DNA of 64,000 nucleotides from Acinetobacter qingfengensis (GCF_008693185.1 NZ_VXKN01000008.1:62001-126000); one strand, 5' to 3'; shown: positions 34,367 to 46,542, counted from the stretch's first letter. Translations and numbers: made by a program. The notes: a model not told the origin generated them from the letters alone.

Positions 34367-34421
34367 AGAAAAGCACCCTTCAAATTAGACTAGGTGTCCA
34401 ACTTTTGGGGTGCAGTTCATA

Positions 34422-34431
34422 ATGGTGGCTT
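34422..34431 (-). terminator. Proximal arm of the atp operon terminator
   Basis: ATGGTGGCTT (34422-34431), 17 bases beyond the atpC stop, is the first arm of a 10-bp stem. Its partner and T run are at 33454-33470, now 950 bases away across an insertion sequence. Confidence 0.8.
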
Positions 34432-34447
34432 GATTACATACGTCAAT

Positions 34448-34867
34448 TTATAACGCACGATTTTTAATTTTACGGATGGTTTCAAGCTGAGCTGCTGTTT
34501 CTGCCAAAGCAGCTAAAGCAGCCGCAGAGTCCAGTTCATTTTTCTGATTAGCTAATAATTGTTCAGCATTTTTACGTGCTTCAAGAATAGCAGCCTCATC
34601 CAGATTATCAGCACGAATTGCTGTATCTGCAAGAACTGTTACCACGTGAGGCTGAACTTCCAGCACACCACCTGATATATAAACAATTTCTTCTGTGCCA
34701 TTTTCAAGCTGAACACGAATCGGTCCAGGTTGCAACAAAGTCACTAATGGCGCATGACCAGGCATAATACCTAATTCACCACCAGCGCCTTTTGCAATTA
34801 GCATCTTGATTTGCCCAGAGTAAATAGACTCTTTGACACTGACGACATCACATTGCATTAATGACAT
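34448..34867 (-). CDS. atpC: ATP synthase F1 epsilon subunit, full length
   Basis: The 139-residue protein has an N-terminal beta sandwich (residues 1-85, MQCDVVSVKESIYSG and GELGIMPGHAPLVT) and a C-terminal helical hairpin (about 92-139: DEAAILEARKNAEQLL, AALAALAETAAQLETI) that can block rotation in the hydrolysis direction. The ATG at 34867 has CAGGAGAG before it. It starts 35 bases after the shorter epsilon-like gene and closes the atp operon. Confidence 0.95.
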   Translation of the reverse strand: MSLMQCDVVSVKESIYSGQIKMLIAKGAGGELGIMPGHAPLVTLLQPGPIRVQLENGTEEIVYISGGVLEVQPHVVTVLADTAIRADNLDEAAILEARKNAEQLLANQKNELDSAAALAALAETAAQLETIRKIKNRAL

Positions 34868-34901
34868 GAGAAAACTCTCCTGAATAATTAGATCATCCCT
34901 G

Positions 34902-35207
34902 CTAGGCAGATTGATTTTTGGCAAGATTAAGCGCTTCTTGCACACTATTCACATGCATAAAAGAATCTGCTAATACTGTGACCATTTGAGGTTGAACTTC
35001 TAAAAATCCACCTGAAATAAAACCAATCTTTTCATGACCATCTTCGAGTACAAACCGTAATGGTCCAGCCTTAAGCATTGTCATAAAAGGGATATGATTA
35101 GGGTATATTCCCACCTCACCTTCTATGCCTCTGGCAATGATGACACGTACTTTTCCTGTATAAATCATTCGATCTTTACAAACAATTGTACATTGCATCA
35201 AAGCCAT
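34902..35207 (-). CDS. Second epsilon-like subunit lacking the C-terminal helical domain
   Basis: The 101-residue protein aligns without gaps over the first 92 residues with the full AtpC next to it, at about half identity (for example MQC start, GEVGIYPNHIPFMT, ISGGFLEVQPQMVTVLAD). It stops after about 10 residues of the first C-terminal helix (EALNLAKNQSA), so the inhibitory hairpin is missing. It has its own AGGAA ribosome site, starts 18 bases after atpD and ends in TAG. A duplication of atpC that kept the gamma/c-ring-binding domain is the simplest reading. Confidence 0.88.
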   Translation of the reverse strand: MALMQCTIVCKDRMIYTGKVRVIIARGIEGEVGIYPNHIPFMTMLKAGPLRFVLEDGHEKIGFISGGFLEVQPQMVTVLADSFMHVNSVQEALNLAKNQSA

Positions 35208-35225
35208 GGAATGTTCCTCGTTAGA

Positions 35226-36632
<1,407 letters not shown>

Positions 36633-36651
36633 TCAATTCAAATAAATACTG

Positions 36652-37521
36652 TTAAACGGCAGCGGCACCGCCAACGATCTCGGAAATTTCCTGAGTAATC
36701 GCGGCTTGACGCAGCTTGTTATAGATGAGTTGTAGATCTTTAATCAGCTGACCTGCGTTATCTGTTGCAGCTTTCATTGCAACCATACGGGCAGACTGTT
36801 CACAGGCGATATTTTCAATTACACCCTGATAGACCATAGACTCGATATAGCGAACCAATAAACCGTTTAGCAAATCTTCTGCTTCAGGTTCATATAAATA
36901 ATCCCAACCGTATTGACGGTGTAGATTTTCGCTTTCATCAGCTTGTGCCAATGGAACAAGTTGTTGCACAGTTGGTTTCTGTGTCATTGCATTAATAAAG
37001 TTGTTTGACACTAAATAAACACGATCAATTTCGCCTTTATCAAATGCGTCCAACATCACCTGCACAGAACCTGTAAGTTGTTCCAGATTTGGTGCATCAC
37101 CCAATTGTGTGGTTGCACCCAGCACTTTACCGCCGTAATTTTTAAAAAACGAAACCGCTTTTTGACCAATTAAAGCAAATTGAACTTCAATTGACTGCTC
37201 AGTTTGTTGTTGTACATGCTGAACTACTTTTTTGAACAAGTTAATATTCAAACCACCGGCCAATCCACGATCGGATGACACAATAATATAGCCGACACGT
37301 TTTACAGGACGTTCGACCATATAGCGGTGTTTATATTCAGGATTTGCTTGTACCAAATGAGCAATTACACGGTGCATATTTTCGGCATACGGACGGCCTT
37401 GAGCCATGCGCTCTTGCGCACGACGCATTTTAGAAGCAGCAACCATCTGCATCGCACGCGTAATTTTTTGCGTGGACTTGATACTTGCTACTTTGGCGCG
37501 AATTTCTTTTAAATTTGCCAT
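36652..37521 (-). CDS. atpG: ATP synthase F1 gamma subunit
   Basis: The 289-residue rotor subunit has the N-terminal coiled helix ([35 protein letters not shown]) and the C-terminal partner helix ([20 protein letters not shown]). It lies between atpA and atpD with normal spacing. The [16 protein letters not shown] turn ([13 protein letters not shown]) of the Rossmann part is present. Confidence 0.97.
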   Translation of the reverse strand: MANLKEIRAKVASIKSTQKITRAMQMVAASKMRRAQERMAQGRPYAENMHRVIAHLVQANPEYKHRYMVERPVKRVGYIIVSSDRGLAGGLNINLFKKVVQHVQQQTEQSIEVQFALIGQKAVSFFKNYGGKVLGATTQLGDAPNLEQLTGSVQVMLDAFDKGEIDRVYLVSNNFINAMTQKPTVQQLVPLAQADESENLHRQYGWDYLYEPEAEDLLNGLLVRYIESMVYQGVIENIACEQSARMVAMKAATDNAGQLIKDLQLIYNKLRQAAITQEISEIVGGAAAV

Positions 37522-37613
37522 ACGCTTAACCTAATTCTCGAAAACCTGATAAACACTCAGGTTTTCGATGGTTGATCCGTGATTCAAACTTAACTCAGTC
37601 TTTCATAAAAAGA

Positions 37614-39158
37614 TTAGTAAGCTTGAGTCGCTTTGAAGCTCTCAATACCTGCTTTAATTTCAGCTTCGATGTCTTTGTTGAAATCACCAGTTTCATCGAT
37701 TTTTTGCATGAATGCAGCTTTTTCAGAGCGGAAGTAAGCAATTAATGCCGCATCAAAGTCTACAATTTTGTTCACAGGAACATCAGCCATGTAGCCTTCG
37801 TTAGATGCATAAACTGATACTGCCTGATCAGCAATAGAATAAGGTGCATATTGTTTTTGCTTCATCAACTCAGTCACACGTTGACCGTGCTCAAGTTGTT
37901 TACGTGTTGCTTCATCAAGATCAGAAGCAAACTGGGCAAACGCAGCCAATTCACGATATTGCGCCAATGCAGTACGGATACCACCTGATAGTTTTTTGAT
38001 GATCTTAGTTTGCGCTGCACCACCAACACGTGATACCGAAATACCTGCGTTAACCGCAGGACGGATACCCGCATTGAATAGTGAAGTTTCAAGGAAGATC
38101 TGACCATCAGTAATCGAAATTACGTTGGTTGGTACGAATGCAGAAACGTCACCTGCTTGAGTTTCAATAATTGGTAATGCTGTTAAAGAGCCTGTCTGGC
38201 CTTTAACTTCACCATTTGTGAAATTCTCAACATATTCAGCAGATACACGAGAAGCACGCTCAAGTAAACGGGAATGAAGATAGAATACATCACCCGGATA
38301 TGCTTCACGACCTGGTGGACGACGAAGAAGCAATGAAATCTGGCGATATGCAACTGCTTGTTTAGACAAGTCATCATAAATGATTAACGCATCTTCACCA
38401 CGATCACGGAAGTATTCACCCATTGTACAACCTGAGTATGGTGCTAGATACTGCATTGCAGCAGGATCAGCAGCAGCAGCAGCGACAACTGTAGTGTATG
38501 CCATTGCACCAGTTTCTTCCAGCTTGCGTACAACGTTAGCAATTGTAGATTGTTTTTGACCAATCGCTACGTATACACATTTAATGCCAGAATTTTTTTG
38601 TGCAATGATTGCATCGATTGCCATTGCTGTTTTACCAGTCTGACGGTCACCGATGATCAATTCACGCTGACCACGACCAACAGGGATCATGGTATCTACT
38701 GATTTATAACCAGTCTGAACTGGTTGATCTACACCTTGACGCCAAATTACGCCAGGAGCAACTTTCTCAACCTTGTCAGTTAATTTTGCATTTAGAGGAC
38801 CTTTCCCATCAATAGGATTACCTAGTGCGTCTACGACACGACCAAGCAATTCAGGGCCCACGGGTACTTCTAATACACGACCAGTGCAGTGTGCTTTTTG
38901 ACCTTCTTGAAGACCTAGGTAGTTACCTAACACTACGGCACCTACTGAATCCTGTTCAAGGTTCAGTGCCATACCGTATAAGCCGCCTTCAAATTCGATC
39001 ATTTCACCGTACATTGCATCCGCAAGACCGTGAATACGCACGATACCGTCAGATACCATAACAATGGTACCTTCGTTTTTTGCGGTCGCGCTGGTGTCCA
39101 GATCGCTGATACGCTGTTTAATGAGCGCACTGATCTCGGCTGGATTCAGTTGTTGCAT
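37614..39158 (-). CDS. atpA: ATP synthase F1 alpha subunit
   Basis: The 514-residue non-catalytic nucleotide-binding subunit has Walker [17 protein letters not shown] near residue 170, and the [17 protein letters not shown] and [17 protein letters not shown] segments (including the alpha Arg finger region). Length is typical. Confidence 0.98.
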   Translation of the reverse strand: MQQLNPAEISALIKQRISDLDTSATAKNEGTIVMVSDGIVRIHGLADAMYGEMIEFEGGLYGMALNLEQDSVGAVVLGNYLGLQEGQKAHCTGRVLEVPVGPELLGRVVDALGNPIDGKGPLNAKLTDKVEKVAPGVIWRQGVDQPVQTGYKSVDTMIPVGRGQRELIIGDRQTGKTAMAIDAIIAQKNSGIKCVYVAIGQKQSTIANVVRKLEETGAMAYTTVVAAAAADPAAMQYLAPYSGCTMGEYFRDRGEDALIIYDDLSKQAVAYRQISLLLRRPPGREAYPGDVFYLHSRLLERASRVSAEYVENFTNGEVKGQTGSLTALPIIETQAGDVSAFVPTNVISITDGQIFLETSLFNAGIRPAVNAGISVSRVGGAAQTKIIKKLSGGIRTALAQYRELAAFAQFASDLDEATRKQLEHGQRVTELMKQKQYAPYSIADQAVSVYASNEGYMADVPVNKIVDFDAALIAYFRSEKAAFMQKIDETGDFNKDIEAEIKAGIESFKATQAY

Positions 39159-39197
39159 TGCGCTATTACCTCAATTCTTTATATGTTCAGTCTTCTT

Positions 39198-39743
39198 TTA
39201 TTGCGCAAGAAGACGAGTCCGCATTTTTTCAAGCTTGTTCAGCGCAGAATCATCTATCACTTGATCGCCTGCACGAATAACCACACCAGCAATTAACTCT
39301 GGTTTAACTTCAACAGTGACATTGACTTGCTCACTGCCAAAACGTTGTTTCAAACGATTAGCCAATGTTTGTTCCTGATCAGCAGTTAATGGAAATGCTG
39401 ATTCAATCACAACGTCAACTGTCTGGTTACTTTGTGCTTTAAGTAGTTCATACTCTGCTGAGATTTCTGGTAACAAAGCCAAGCGATCATTATCTGCAAG
39501 CAAAGTCAAAAAGTTTGACGTTGCGACAGTCGCTTGATCTGCACCAAGCACCTGAACAAAAGCTTTTACTTTTTCGTTAGGTGTTAACTCAGGGCGATGA
39601 ATGTAAGCGGAAAATGCTTCATCTTGCACCGTTGCACTGAGCAATTCGAGCACTTTTGACCATGTGTCAATAGCACCTTGCTCAGAAGCATAAGCAAATG
39701 CTGCTTTGGCGTAAGGGCGTGCCAACGTCAAGAGTTCAGCCAT
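39198..39743 (-). CDS. atpH: ATP synthase F1 delta subunit
   Basis: The 181-residue OSCP-like stalk protein starts [15 protein letters not shown], ends with a beta-rich domain ([27 protein letters not shown]) and joins alpha to the b subunits. It lies between atpF and atpA, 12 bases after atpF. Confidence 0.96.
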   Translation of the reverse strand: MAELLTLARPYAKAAFAYASEQGAIDTWSKVLELLSATVQDEAFSAYIHRPELTPNEKVKAFVQVLGADQATVATSNFLTLLADNDRLALLPEISAEYELLKAQSNQTVDVVIESAFPLTADQEQTLANRLKQRFGSEQVNVTVEVKPELIAGVVIRAGDQVIDDSALNKLEKMRTRLLAQ

Positions 39744-39755
39744 ATTTCGCCTCGC

Positions 39756-40226
39756 TTAAAGTTTCGCAGCCAGCTGTTCAAGCATGGCAGCATGAGCTTG
39801 TTGATCAACTTGTTGAGTAAGGATTTTTTCAGCACCTTCCACTGCCAAGGCAGCAACTTGTTGACGTAGGGCTTCGCGAGCTTGATTGATCTCATTATCA
39901 ACAGCTTCTTGAGCTTGTTGACGAATACGCTCACCTTCAGATGCCGCTTGAACACGTGCTTCTTCCACGAGTTGAGCTGCACGGCGGTTTGCCTGTTCGA
40001 TCAATTGTGCCGCTTGTGCTTTTGCTGCATCAATTTCCTGCTTTACTTGTGATTGTGCATCAGCAAGATCAGCTTTTGCTTTTTCAGCAGCATTTAAGCC
40101 ATCAGCGATTTTACGCTGACGCTCACTAATCGCATTGATTAGTGGTGGCCAGACAAACTTCATGCAAAATGCGACAAAAATCGCAAATGCAATTGCTTGG
40201 CCAATCAATGTGAGGTTGATATTCAT
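39756..40226 (-). CDS. atpF: ATP synthase Fo b subunit
   Basis: The 156-residue protein has one N-terminal transmembrane helix ([19 protein letters not shown]) and a long Ala/Gln/Glu-rich helix that dimerises to form the peripheral stalk. Length equals E. coli AtpF (156). Confidence 0.96.
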   Translation of the reverse strand: MNINLTLIGQAIAFAIFVAFCMKFVWPPLINAISERQRKIADGLNAAEKAKADLADAQSQVKQEIDAAKAQAAQLIEQANRRAAQLVEEARVQAASEGERIRQQAQEAVDNEINQAREALRQQVAALAVEGAEKILTQQVDQQAHAAMLEQLAAKL

Positions 40227-40265
40227 TAGCTATTCCTCAAAAGGTGGATTTCGGAATTAAGCTGA

Positions 40266-40565
<300 letters not shown>

Positions 40566-40591
40566 CTACATCACGTAGTCAGGCATTACCA

Positions 40592-41470
<879 letters not shown>

Positions 41471-41586
41471 TCACACCTGGTCAATGTAAATTACTAATTA
41501 AAGAGAAATTTGATGTTCGTGCTGCACGACATCAGCTCTTTGTGAAAATCTTTCAATCCTGACGGTATTACATTACACATACAGAC

Positions 41587-41973
41587 TTAACGTCTTGCCA
41601 ACCAAAAAGGTGCAATCCAAGACATGGCCTGAACGAGTATAAATCCGCCCAACACCGCCACCATAGAAACTGGTGAAACACTGCTTAAAATCAAAATCAA
41701 ACCAACAACCACGATCACAAACTTACCGATCAGACCAAGGTACATATTGCTTAAAATCTGTCTGGAAGCTCGAGCCCCAGAAGATTTAAATGCCTGCCAA
41801 GCAAAATATGCGCTCGCCAAAAAATATACCAAAGCCCCCAAAGCTGCACTTTTTGCAGCAACAGCATCATGTATTAGCCAAGCCAATACTGCTGCGACTG
41901 GAATCATGATGGACTGTAAAATCAATAAAGCTTTTGCTAATCGGCGATCAACTAAGCGATGAGGTCTACTCAT
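41587..41973 (-). CDS. atpI: AtpI-like ATP synthase assembly protein
   Basis: The 128-residue protein has four hydrophobic segments, in the usual leading position of the operon. AtpI helps c-ring assembly and Mg uptake in some bacteria. The protein begins MSRPHRLVDRRLAKALLILQ and has the family Gly/Ala-rich helix GALVYFLASAYFAWQAFK. Confidence 0.88.
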   Translation of the reverse strand: MSRPHRLVDRRLAKALLILQSIMIPVAAVLAWLIHDAVAAKSAALGALVYFLASAYFAWQAFKSSGARASRQILSNMYLGLIGKFVIVVVGLILILSSVSPVSMVAVLGGFILVQAMSWIAPFWLARR

Positions 41974-42040
41974 TCAGGTCCCATCTTTTCCAATCTTGAC
42001 TTAAAGATATACTGTGAAAGGATTGTTTTTAATCGCAGGC

Positions 42041-42069
42041 ATTATAGAGTTACACCCCTCAACATGCAA
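42041..42069 (-). promoter_or_regulatory. Sigma-70 promoter of the atp operon
   Basis: TTGCAT (42069-42064) and a perfect TATAAT (42046-42041), with 17 bases between, on the minus strand. The start site would be near 42034, about 60 bases before atpI. Confidence 0.65.
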
Positions 42070-42174
42070 TCTTTATCCGAAGTTGAAGTTGTGTTTTTTC
42101 CCTAATTTGTGCCGTTTTCGACTAATTTACTAGGTTACAGTTGTAAAACATAAATGAACAATGTGTCGTTTTGA

Positions 42175-43005
42175 TTAATGTAGGCATTGCTGAATACTTT
42201 TGATTAATTTTTTCCAACCAATCACAAAATTATTTTCATTGGCCATGGCCTCATCAACTGTAACAGTTGTTACAGGTGCCAAACGCTGTATTAAATGACC
42301 ATCTGCATGATATTCTGCCAGTATACACATATTTTTTTGAGGCTTATTCACCATTAAATACTGGATTTGCGCAATTGTTGGTGGAATTTCTGGGTCTGTT
42401 GTTAAAGCACCAGCGAATTGTAAATTTAATGCACGTTCAACATATTGATAGGCATCATGATAAGCCCAGTAATTTTTTGGTCGGCTATTTTTATTAACCA
42501 CACGGCTGACTGCCAGCATTTCTTTTGCAAAGTTTTGAGCATTCTGCCAATATTGTGCCTTATATTGTGGCTGTTGTTGTGATCTTAATGCGGCAATAAA
42601 AAATCCAATACGAATGGCATTGTTGGGTTCTAACCAAACATGTGTATCAATGCTATTGGCAATTGCACGACCTTTCACATCCCGTTGTGGCAAGGTTTTT
42701 AGAATTGAACTATTTAACAAAGCAATTGCATTGCTTTTTTGAGATAATAAACTTTGTAGGGGCGCTTCATGCTGTTTTCCCAGCCAAATCACCAGATCGG
42801 CATCCTGAACCATTTGTCTGCCTTTAGGTGTCAACTGAATATCATGCCCAGACTGTTGAGGAGTCAATAATAAAGCTGGTTGTTCTACTCCTTTTGTGAC
42901 TTCCTGAGCAATTAAATATAAAGGATGTGTGGAAACTACTAATCCTTTAGCCAGTGCAAACTGAGAAAAGCTTGCGATTATTACCATCACAACCAAGAAA
43001 CGCAT
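42175..43005 (-). CDS. znuA: Zinc ABC transporter substrate-binding protein
   Basis: The 276-residue protein has a signal peptide ending ALA and the cluster A-I zinc-binding fold: first His in STHPLYLIA, second in the THVWLEPNNAIRI region, third in NYWAYHDAYQY. The His-rich loop of E. coli ZnuA is nearly absent. I take the ATG at 43005, preceded by GGTGGGA. The frame continues upstream through the Zur box to a TTG, which would put the operator inside the gene. It diverges from zur-znuCB. Confidence 0.9.
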   Translation of the reverse strand: MRFLVVMVIIASFSQFALAKGLVVSTHPLYLIAQEVTKGVEQPALLLTPQQSGHDIQLTPKGRQMVQDADLVIWLGKQHEAPLQSLLSQKSNAIALLNSSILKTLPQRDVKGRAIANSIDTHVWLEPNNAIRIGFFIAALRSQQQPQYKAQYWQNAQNFAKEMLAVSRVVNKNSRPKNYWAYHDAYQYVERALNLQFAGALTTDPEIPPTIAQIQYLMVNKPQKNMCILAEYHADGHLIQRLAPVTTVTVDEAMANENNFVIGWKKLIKSIQQCLH

Positions 43006-43026
43006 ATATTCCCACCAGAATTTCAA

Positions 43027-43041
43027 TGTTATAATGTAACA
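43027..43041. promoter_or_regulatory. Zur box between znuA and zur
   Basis: TGTTATAATGTAACA is a 15-bp inverted repeat with one mismatched pair, close to the GTTATANTATAAC Zur consensus. It lies 22 bases before znuA and 86 before zur, so both divergent units can be controlled by it. Confidence 0.8.
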
Positions 43042-43127
43042 CTATATCAAGAAAATCTGTTTTGGTGCAGTCTTTTAACCACTGACATGCTAAAATTACG
43101 TTTGATTTAATCTAAGGATAAATGATC

Positions 43128-43619
43128 ATGACTCTATGTTCACATACATCACATGATGATCATCTACATGGTGTGCATGATCATGATAGTATTCATGATC
43201 GCATTCAGGAAGCTGAACAAATTTGTTCACAGGAAGGTGCGCGGTTAACACCTTTACGTAAGGAAGTCCTGAGTTTAATTCTTGCTGCTAATGCACCCAT
43301 CGGTGCCTACGACTTATTGGCAAAATTAAAAAGTAAAAGTGAACGTCCAGCAGCACCACCAACAGTATATCGTACACTGGATTTTTTACTGGAATATGGT
43401 TTTGTACATCGACTGACTTCTATTAATGCATTTATTCCCTGTTGCCATCCACGTGAAGGACATCAAGCCGCATTCTTAATTTGCCAGAAATGCCATACCG
43501 TGAAAGAAACCTCTGCCAATAATTTATTTCATGAATTAGAACAAATTGCTGCACAAGGCAAATTCAAAGCGAAGCATAGCATTATCGAAATCTCTGGAAC
43601 CTGTCAGCAATGTCAATAA
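43128..43619 (+). CDS. zur: Zinc uptake regulator Zur (Fur family)
   Basis: The 163-residue protein has the Fur winged helix (LTPLRKEVLSLILAANAP, PPTVYRTLDFLLEYGFVHRL) and the paired zinc-thiol motifs CQKC and CQQC, plus the regulatory HPREGH segment. A His/Asp-rich tail precedes the DNA-binding domain (residues 6-26). The ATG at 43128 is 9 bases from AAGGA; the one two codons upstream is only 3 away. It overlaps znuC by 10 bases. Confidence 0.94.
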   Translation: MTLCSHTSHDDHLHGVHDHDSIHDRIQEAEQICSQEGARLTPLRKEVLSLILAANAPIGAYDLLAKLKSKSERPAAPPTVYRTLDFLLEYGFVHRLTSINAFIPCCHPREGHQAAFLICQKCHTVKETSANNLFHELEQIAAQGKFKAKHSIIEISGTCQQCQ

Positions 43620-44386
43620 ACGCTGCATCGCCTTTGGTTCAACTACAACAAGTTAATATAACCTTTGACCAACGGCAGGTTTTAAAGAATATTGATCTAA
43701 GTATTATGCCCAATGAAATTGTCGCGTTGATTGGTCCTAATGGTGCGGGAAAATCAACCCTGATCAAAATCTTATTGGGCATTGAAAAAGCCCCTTCCGG
43801 TAAAGTCATTTATCAACCACGATTAAAACTGGCGTATGTGCCGCAAAAATTTCATCCATCAACCAGTTTACCATTAAGAGTTAAAGATCTTTTGTCACTG
43901 GAGTTCTGTGACCCCGCCTATAAGAAAAATATTATTCGGGATACCGGTATTGAAGGTTTACAAGATTATAATTTACATCGCTTATCTGGTGGTGAACGCC
44001 AGCGGGTATTACTGGCTCGTGCGTTATTACGTCAACCGCAACTTTTAGTACTGGATGAACCTATGCAAGGTCTAGATATTCAGTCTGAAGAAGAGCTTTA
44101 TACTTATGTACGGACTCTACCCGAACGTCTGGGCTGCTCAGTATTAATGGTATCCCATGATTTGCAATGGGTTATGCAGGGAACAAAGCGGGTAATTTGT
44201 TTAAACCATCATATTTGTTGTACTGGTACACCGGAAAATATTCAACAACATCCCGAATATGTTGCTATTTTTGGACAACGTGTACCCTATCAGCATCATC
44301 ATGATCATTGCATTCATGGTGATCATGCTGAACCCTGTGATCATCTGCCACACCCGCATATTCACCCAGAAGTGGAGCCAAAATAA
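43610..44386 (+). CDS. znuC: Zinc ABC transporter ATPase
   Basis: The 258-residue ABC protein has Walker A GPNGAGKST, the signature LSGGERQRVLLA and Walker B LLVLDEPMQGLD. The last 35 residues are rich in His and Asp (QHHHDHCIHGDHAE and following), seen in many ZnuC proteins and probably a zinc sink. It starts inside zur and overlaps znuB by one base, so all three are coupled. Confidence 0.95.
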   Translation: MSINAASPLVQLQQVNITFDQRQVLKNIDLSIMPNEIVALIGPNGAGKSTLIKILLGIEKAPSGKVIYQPRLKLAYVPQKFHPSTSLPLRVKDLLSLEFCDPAYKKNIIRDTGIEGLQDYNLHRLSGGERQRVLLARALLRQPQLLVLDEPMQGLDIQSEEELYTYVRTLPERLGCSVLMVSHDLQWVMQGTKRVICLNHHICCTGTPENIQQHPEYVAIFGQRVPYQHHHDHCIHGDHAEPCDHLPHPHIHPEVEPK

Positions 44387-45192
44387 TGTCTGAATGGTTG
44401 AGTCTATTGGGTCCAGCTTGGGTGATGGGCTGCATTTTACCTTTTCTGACGGCACCATTAGGCTGTCTGATGTTATGGCGCCGTATGTCATTTTTTGCCG
44501 ACACCATGGCACATGGAACATTACTTGGCGTAGCTGTAGCGGGTTTACTGGCTTTACCACTATGGTTAGGTGTAACAGCTTTAGCATTTTTATTGGTGCT
44601 GCTGTTATGGTTTTTACATGATCAGCGCTTACCCAGTGATGCATTACTGGCGCTATGTTCAGCCACATTATTATGTAGCGGTTTATTGCTTATTCAAAAT
44701 TTACCCGCACTACGCCCGGAATTACTGAGCTATCTATTTGGCGATCTACTTACTGTAAGCTGGCAAAGTTTACCCGTGCTGGCATGTACTGTAATCTTTG
44801 GCGCTACAATTTTGGCATTAACATGGTCAAAACAATTACGAGTTGCCATTGCAGAAGATATTGCACAAAGTGAAGGTATTCATGCTGGTATACAACGTTT
44901 AATTTTTATGAGTGTATTGGCATTATTTACAATATTGGCATTAAAAGTGGTCGGTTCATTATTAATGGGTGCATTATTGGTGATTCCGGCACTAACTGCA
45001 CGATTATTGGCACACTCTCCAAAACAAATGGTGTTATGGGCTTTTATTAGTACAGAAATTTGTATCACTGTAGGTTTGTGGGGCAGTGCCTGGTTAGATT
45101 TATCTACAGGACTAACCATTGTGCTTAGCATGGCAATGTTGTTTATCCTCATTTTTACTACACAAAAAATCCTGAATATAGTTAATTCATAA
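44386..45192 (+). CDS. znuB: Zinc ABC transporter permease
   Basis: The 268-residue ABC-3 family permease has seven or eight membrane segments. It starts MSEWLSLLGPAWVMGCILPFL and has the family MLWRRMSFFADTMAHGTLLG and KVVGSLLMGALLVIPALTARL blocks. The ATG shares its A with the znuC stop. Confidence 0.95.
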   Translation: MSEWLSLLGPAWVMGCILPFLTAPLGCLMLWRRMSFFADTMAHGTLLGVAVAGLLALPLWLGVTALAFLLVLLLWFLHDQRLPSDALLALCSATLLCSGLLLIQNLPALRPELLSYLFGDLLTVSWQSLPVLACTVIFGATILALTWSKQLRVAIAEDIAQSEGIHAGIQRLIFMSVLALFTILALKVVGSLLMGALLVIPALTARLLAHSPKQMVLWAFISTEICITVGLWGSAWLDLSTGLTIVLSMAMLFILIFTTQKILNIVNS

Positions 45193-45205
45193 ATCAATTC
45201 GAAGA

Positions 45206-45508
45206 TTAAGTTAATTTTAGGCGCTGTACTAGATAAGGTTTAAATTTCAATCCAAAACTGCAAAGTTTTAGCTGTTGTTTTGAACGACCATAGCTAAATC
45301 TAAACCTTGCCAAGCAGTACTTCTCATCTTTAATAAACAAGTGGAAAGAATTCTTTAGAATTCCATTACATTTGCATAATGTTCTTTTCGTCCGATTCCA
45401 AAACTTCTTAATGTCATTGATATGATGGTACGCATTCGATGACCGGATATCTACACGCATAATCATTTCAAAACATTTCAGGAAAAAGGATGGAACAATG
45501 ATAGTCAT
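45206..45508 (-). pseudogene. IS1595-family transposase fragment (C-terminal)
   Basis: About 65 residues match the tail of ISXO2/IS1595-like DDE transposases: NAYHHINDIKKFWNRTKRTLCKCNG and then HLFIKDEKY, in place of the usual NHINGIENFWNQAKR, LRKFNGI, FxLFLKECEFRFN. The acidic catalytic core upstream is missing and the C-terminus is divergent, so it is a decayed remnant. No terminal repeats were recognised. Confidence 0.7.
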
Positions 45509-45529
45509 CCTTATTCATGCCATTGAATT

Positions 45530-46405
45530 TTATTTTTTAATAGGTGCAGTTTCAAATAGTCCCCAAAGTGGATGAATCACACCAATATCATGGTTGTTTT
45601 TGGCAAAGACTTTATTTGGTAAATGTTCCGACCATCCATGTACAATTTTCTTTTTGTCCAAATCTACAATGTTCAGAGTATAAGTTTGACCTTCTGCTGG
45701 CATATAAAAAACCGCCATAGGTGAACCCGCACCTAAAGTTGCAACAGCAATACCTGCACTTAGCCCCGTAATCAAAAAATTCTTACCAAAAGACACATCA
45801 ACACCTGCCGATGACACTAAAACCAGATATGGTGATTGGGCAAAAGTTTTTAAAGTATTCTGCTCATCATCGGTCAAATTAAGTTCGCCAATTGGTTTTG
45901 CTTTTTTAGGGTAACGTGCATTTTCCAACTGTTGGGCATTTTGAAGATTAACTGCTTGATAAAGATGGAGAATAGCAAGATTTTGCTGTTGATTATTAGC
46001 AAGCTCACTGTCATTTAAAACAGGATATTTAATTTCTTGACGTTTTCCATCCACATCATATTTGATGTCATATTTTTTTAACTGCTGCTCAGGCATATAA
46101 CCACATAAAAATGGATGAGCATTTACAATGACATCCACACCATATTGATTAAATTGATCTTTTACTTCAGCACTCAATTTTTCTGCTGTTTGTCTGGATT
46201 GTTGTGCAGCAACATGACTTGTTCCCAATTCACTGCGTAACAGGCAACTATCCGAAAGAAGAGCAACTGATTTTGTTTTTAGTTCGGTTTTTAATATTTC
46301 TCTTTGCTGCAAAACTTCGGGAGAAACTTGCATTGATGTTGTTGCACAACCCGTAAAAAATAAAGTACCGCCTACTAGACAAGGAATACATATTTTATTC
46401 ATCAT
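45530..46405 (-). CDS. Hypothetical lipoprotein
   Basis: The 291-residue protein has a lipoprotein signal (LFFTGC, Cys20). The mature part begins with a helical region (residues 30-95) and ends with a Gly/Ala-rich hydrophobic stretch (LITGLSAGIAVATLGAG near 215) that may contact a membrane, then WSEHLPNKV. No family was recognised. It is downstream of the IS1595 fragment and transcribed towards it. Confidence 0.7.
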   Translation of the reverse strand: MMNKICIPCLVGGTLFFTGCATTSMQVSPEVLQQREILKTELKTKSVALLSDSCLLRSELGTSHVAAQQSRQTAEKLSAEVKDQFNQYGVDVIVNAHPFLCGYMPEQQLKKYDIKYDVDGKRQEIKYPVLNDSELANNQQQNLAILHLYQAVNLQNAQQLENARYPKKAKPIGELNLTDDEQNTLKTFAQSPYLVLVSSAGVDVSFGKNFLITGLSAGIAVATLGAGSPMAVFYMPAEGQTYTLNIVDLDKKKIVHGWSEHLPNKVFAKNNHDIGVIHPLWGLFETAPIKK

Positions 46406-46542
46406 GTATCTACTTTGTAAAAAATTAAGTTAATTTAGGTTAAATTATGGAGAATTCTATGATTAAACGCAATTAATGTAAATGATTTTTATTTAAAAGT
46501 AACCATTAATAATCGTTTGATGATTCAAATTTATTTCGCAAA

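Larger units (their letters stand above)
33473..34419 (-). mobile_element. Degenerate IS3-family (IS150-group) element, internally deleted
   Basis: A 947-bp element is bounded by 25-bp imperfect inverted repeats beginning TGATCTGACCCCAATAAGTT (33473) and TGAACTGCACCCCAAAAGTT (from 34419 downward), 21 of 25 matching. Intact members are about 1.4 kb. It holds a complete orfA and only the end of orfB. No clean 3-4 bp target duplication is seen, so one copy has mutated or the insertion is old. Confidence 0.85.

Noticed and set aside
34868..34945. Extended start of atpC overlapping the short epsilon gene
   Set aside because: The extension has no epsilon similarity, and a strong AGGAGAG precedes the ATG at 34867.
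43027..43041. Considered a Fur box
   Set aside because: The GTTATAAT/GTAAC pattern with znuA and zur on both sides fits Zur much better.
44201..44668. 155-codon minus-strand frame across znuC and znuB
   Set aside because: It spans a junction of two clear genes and has many His and Met codons that follow from the opposite-strand His tail.
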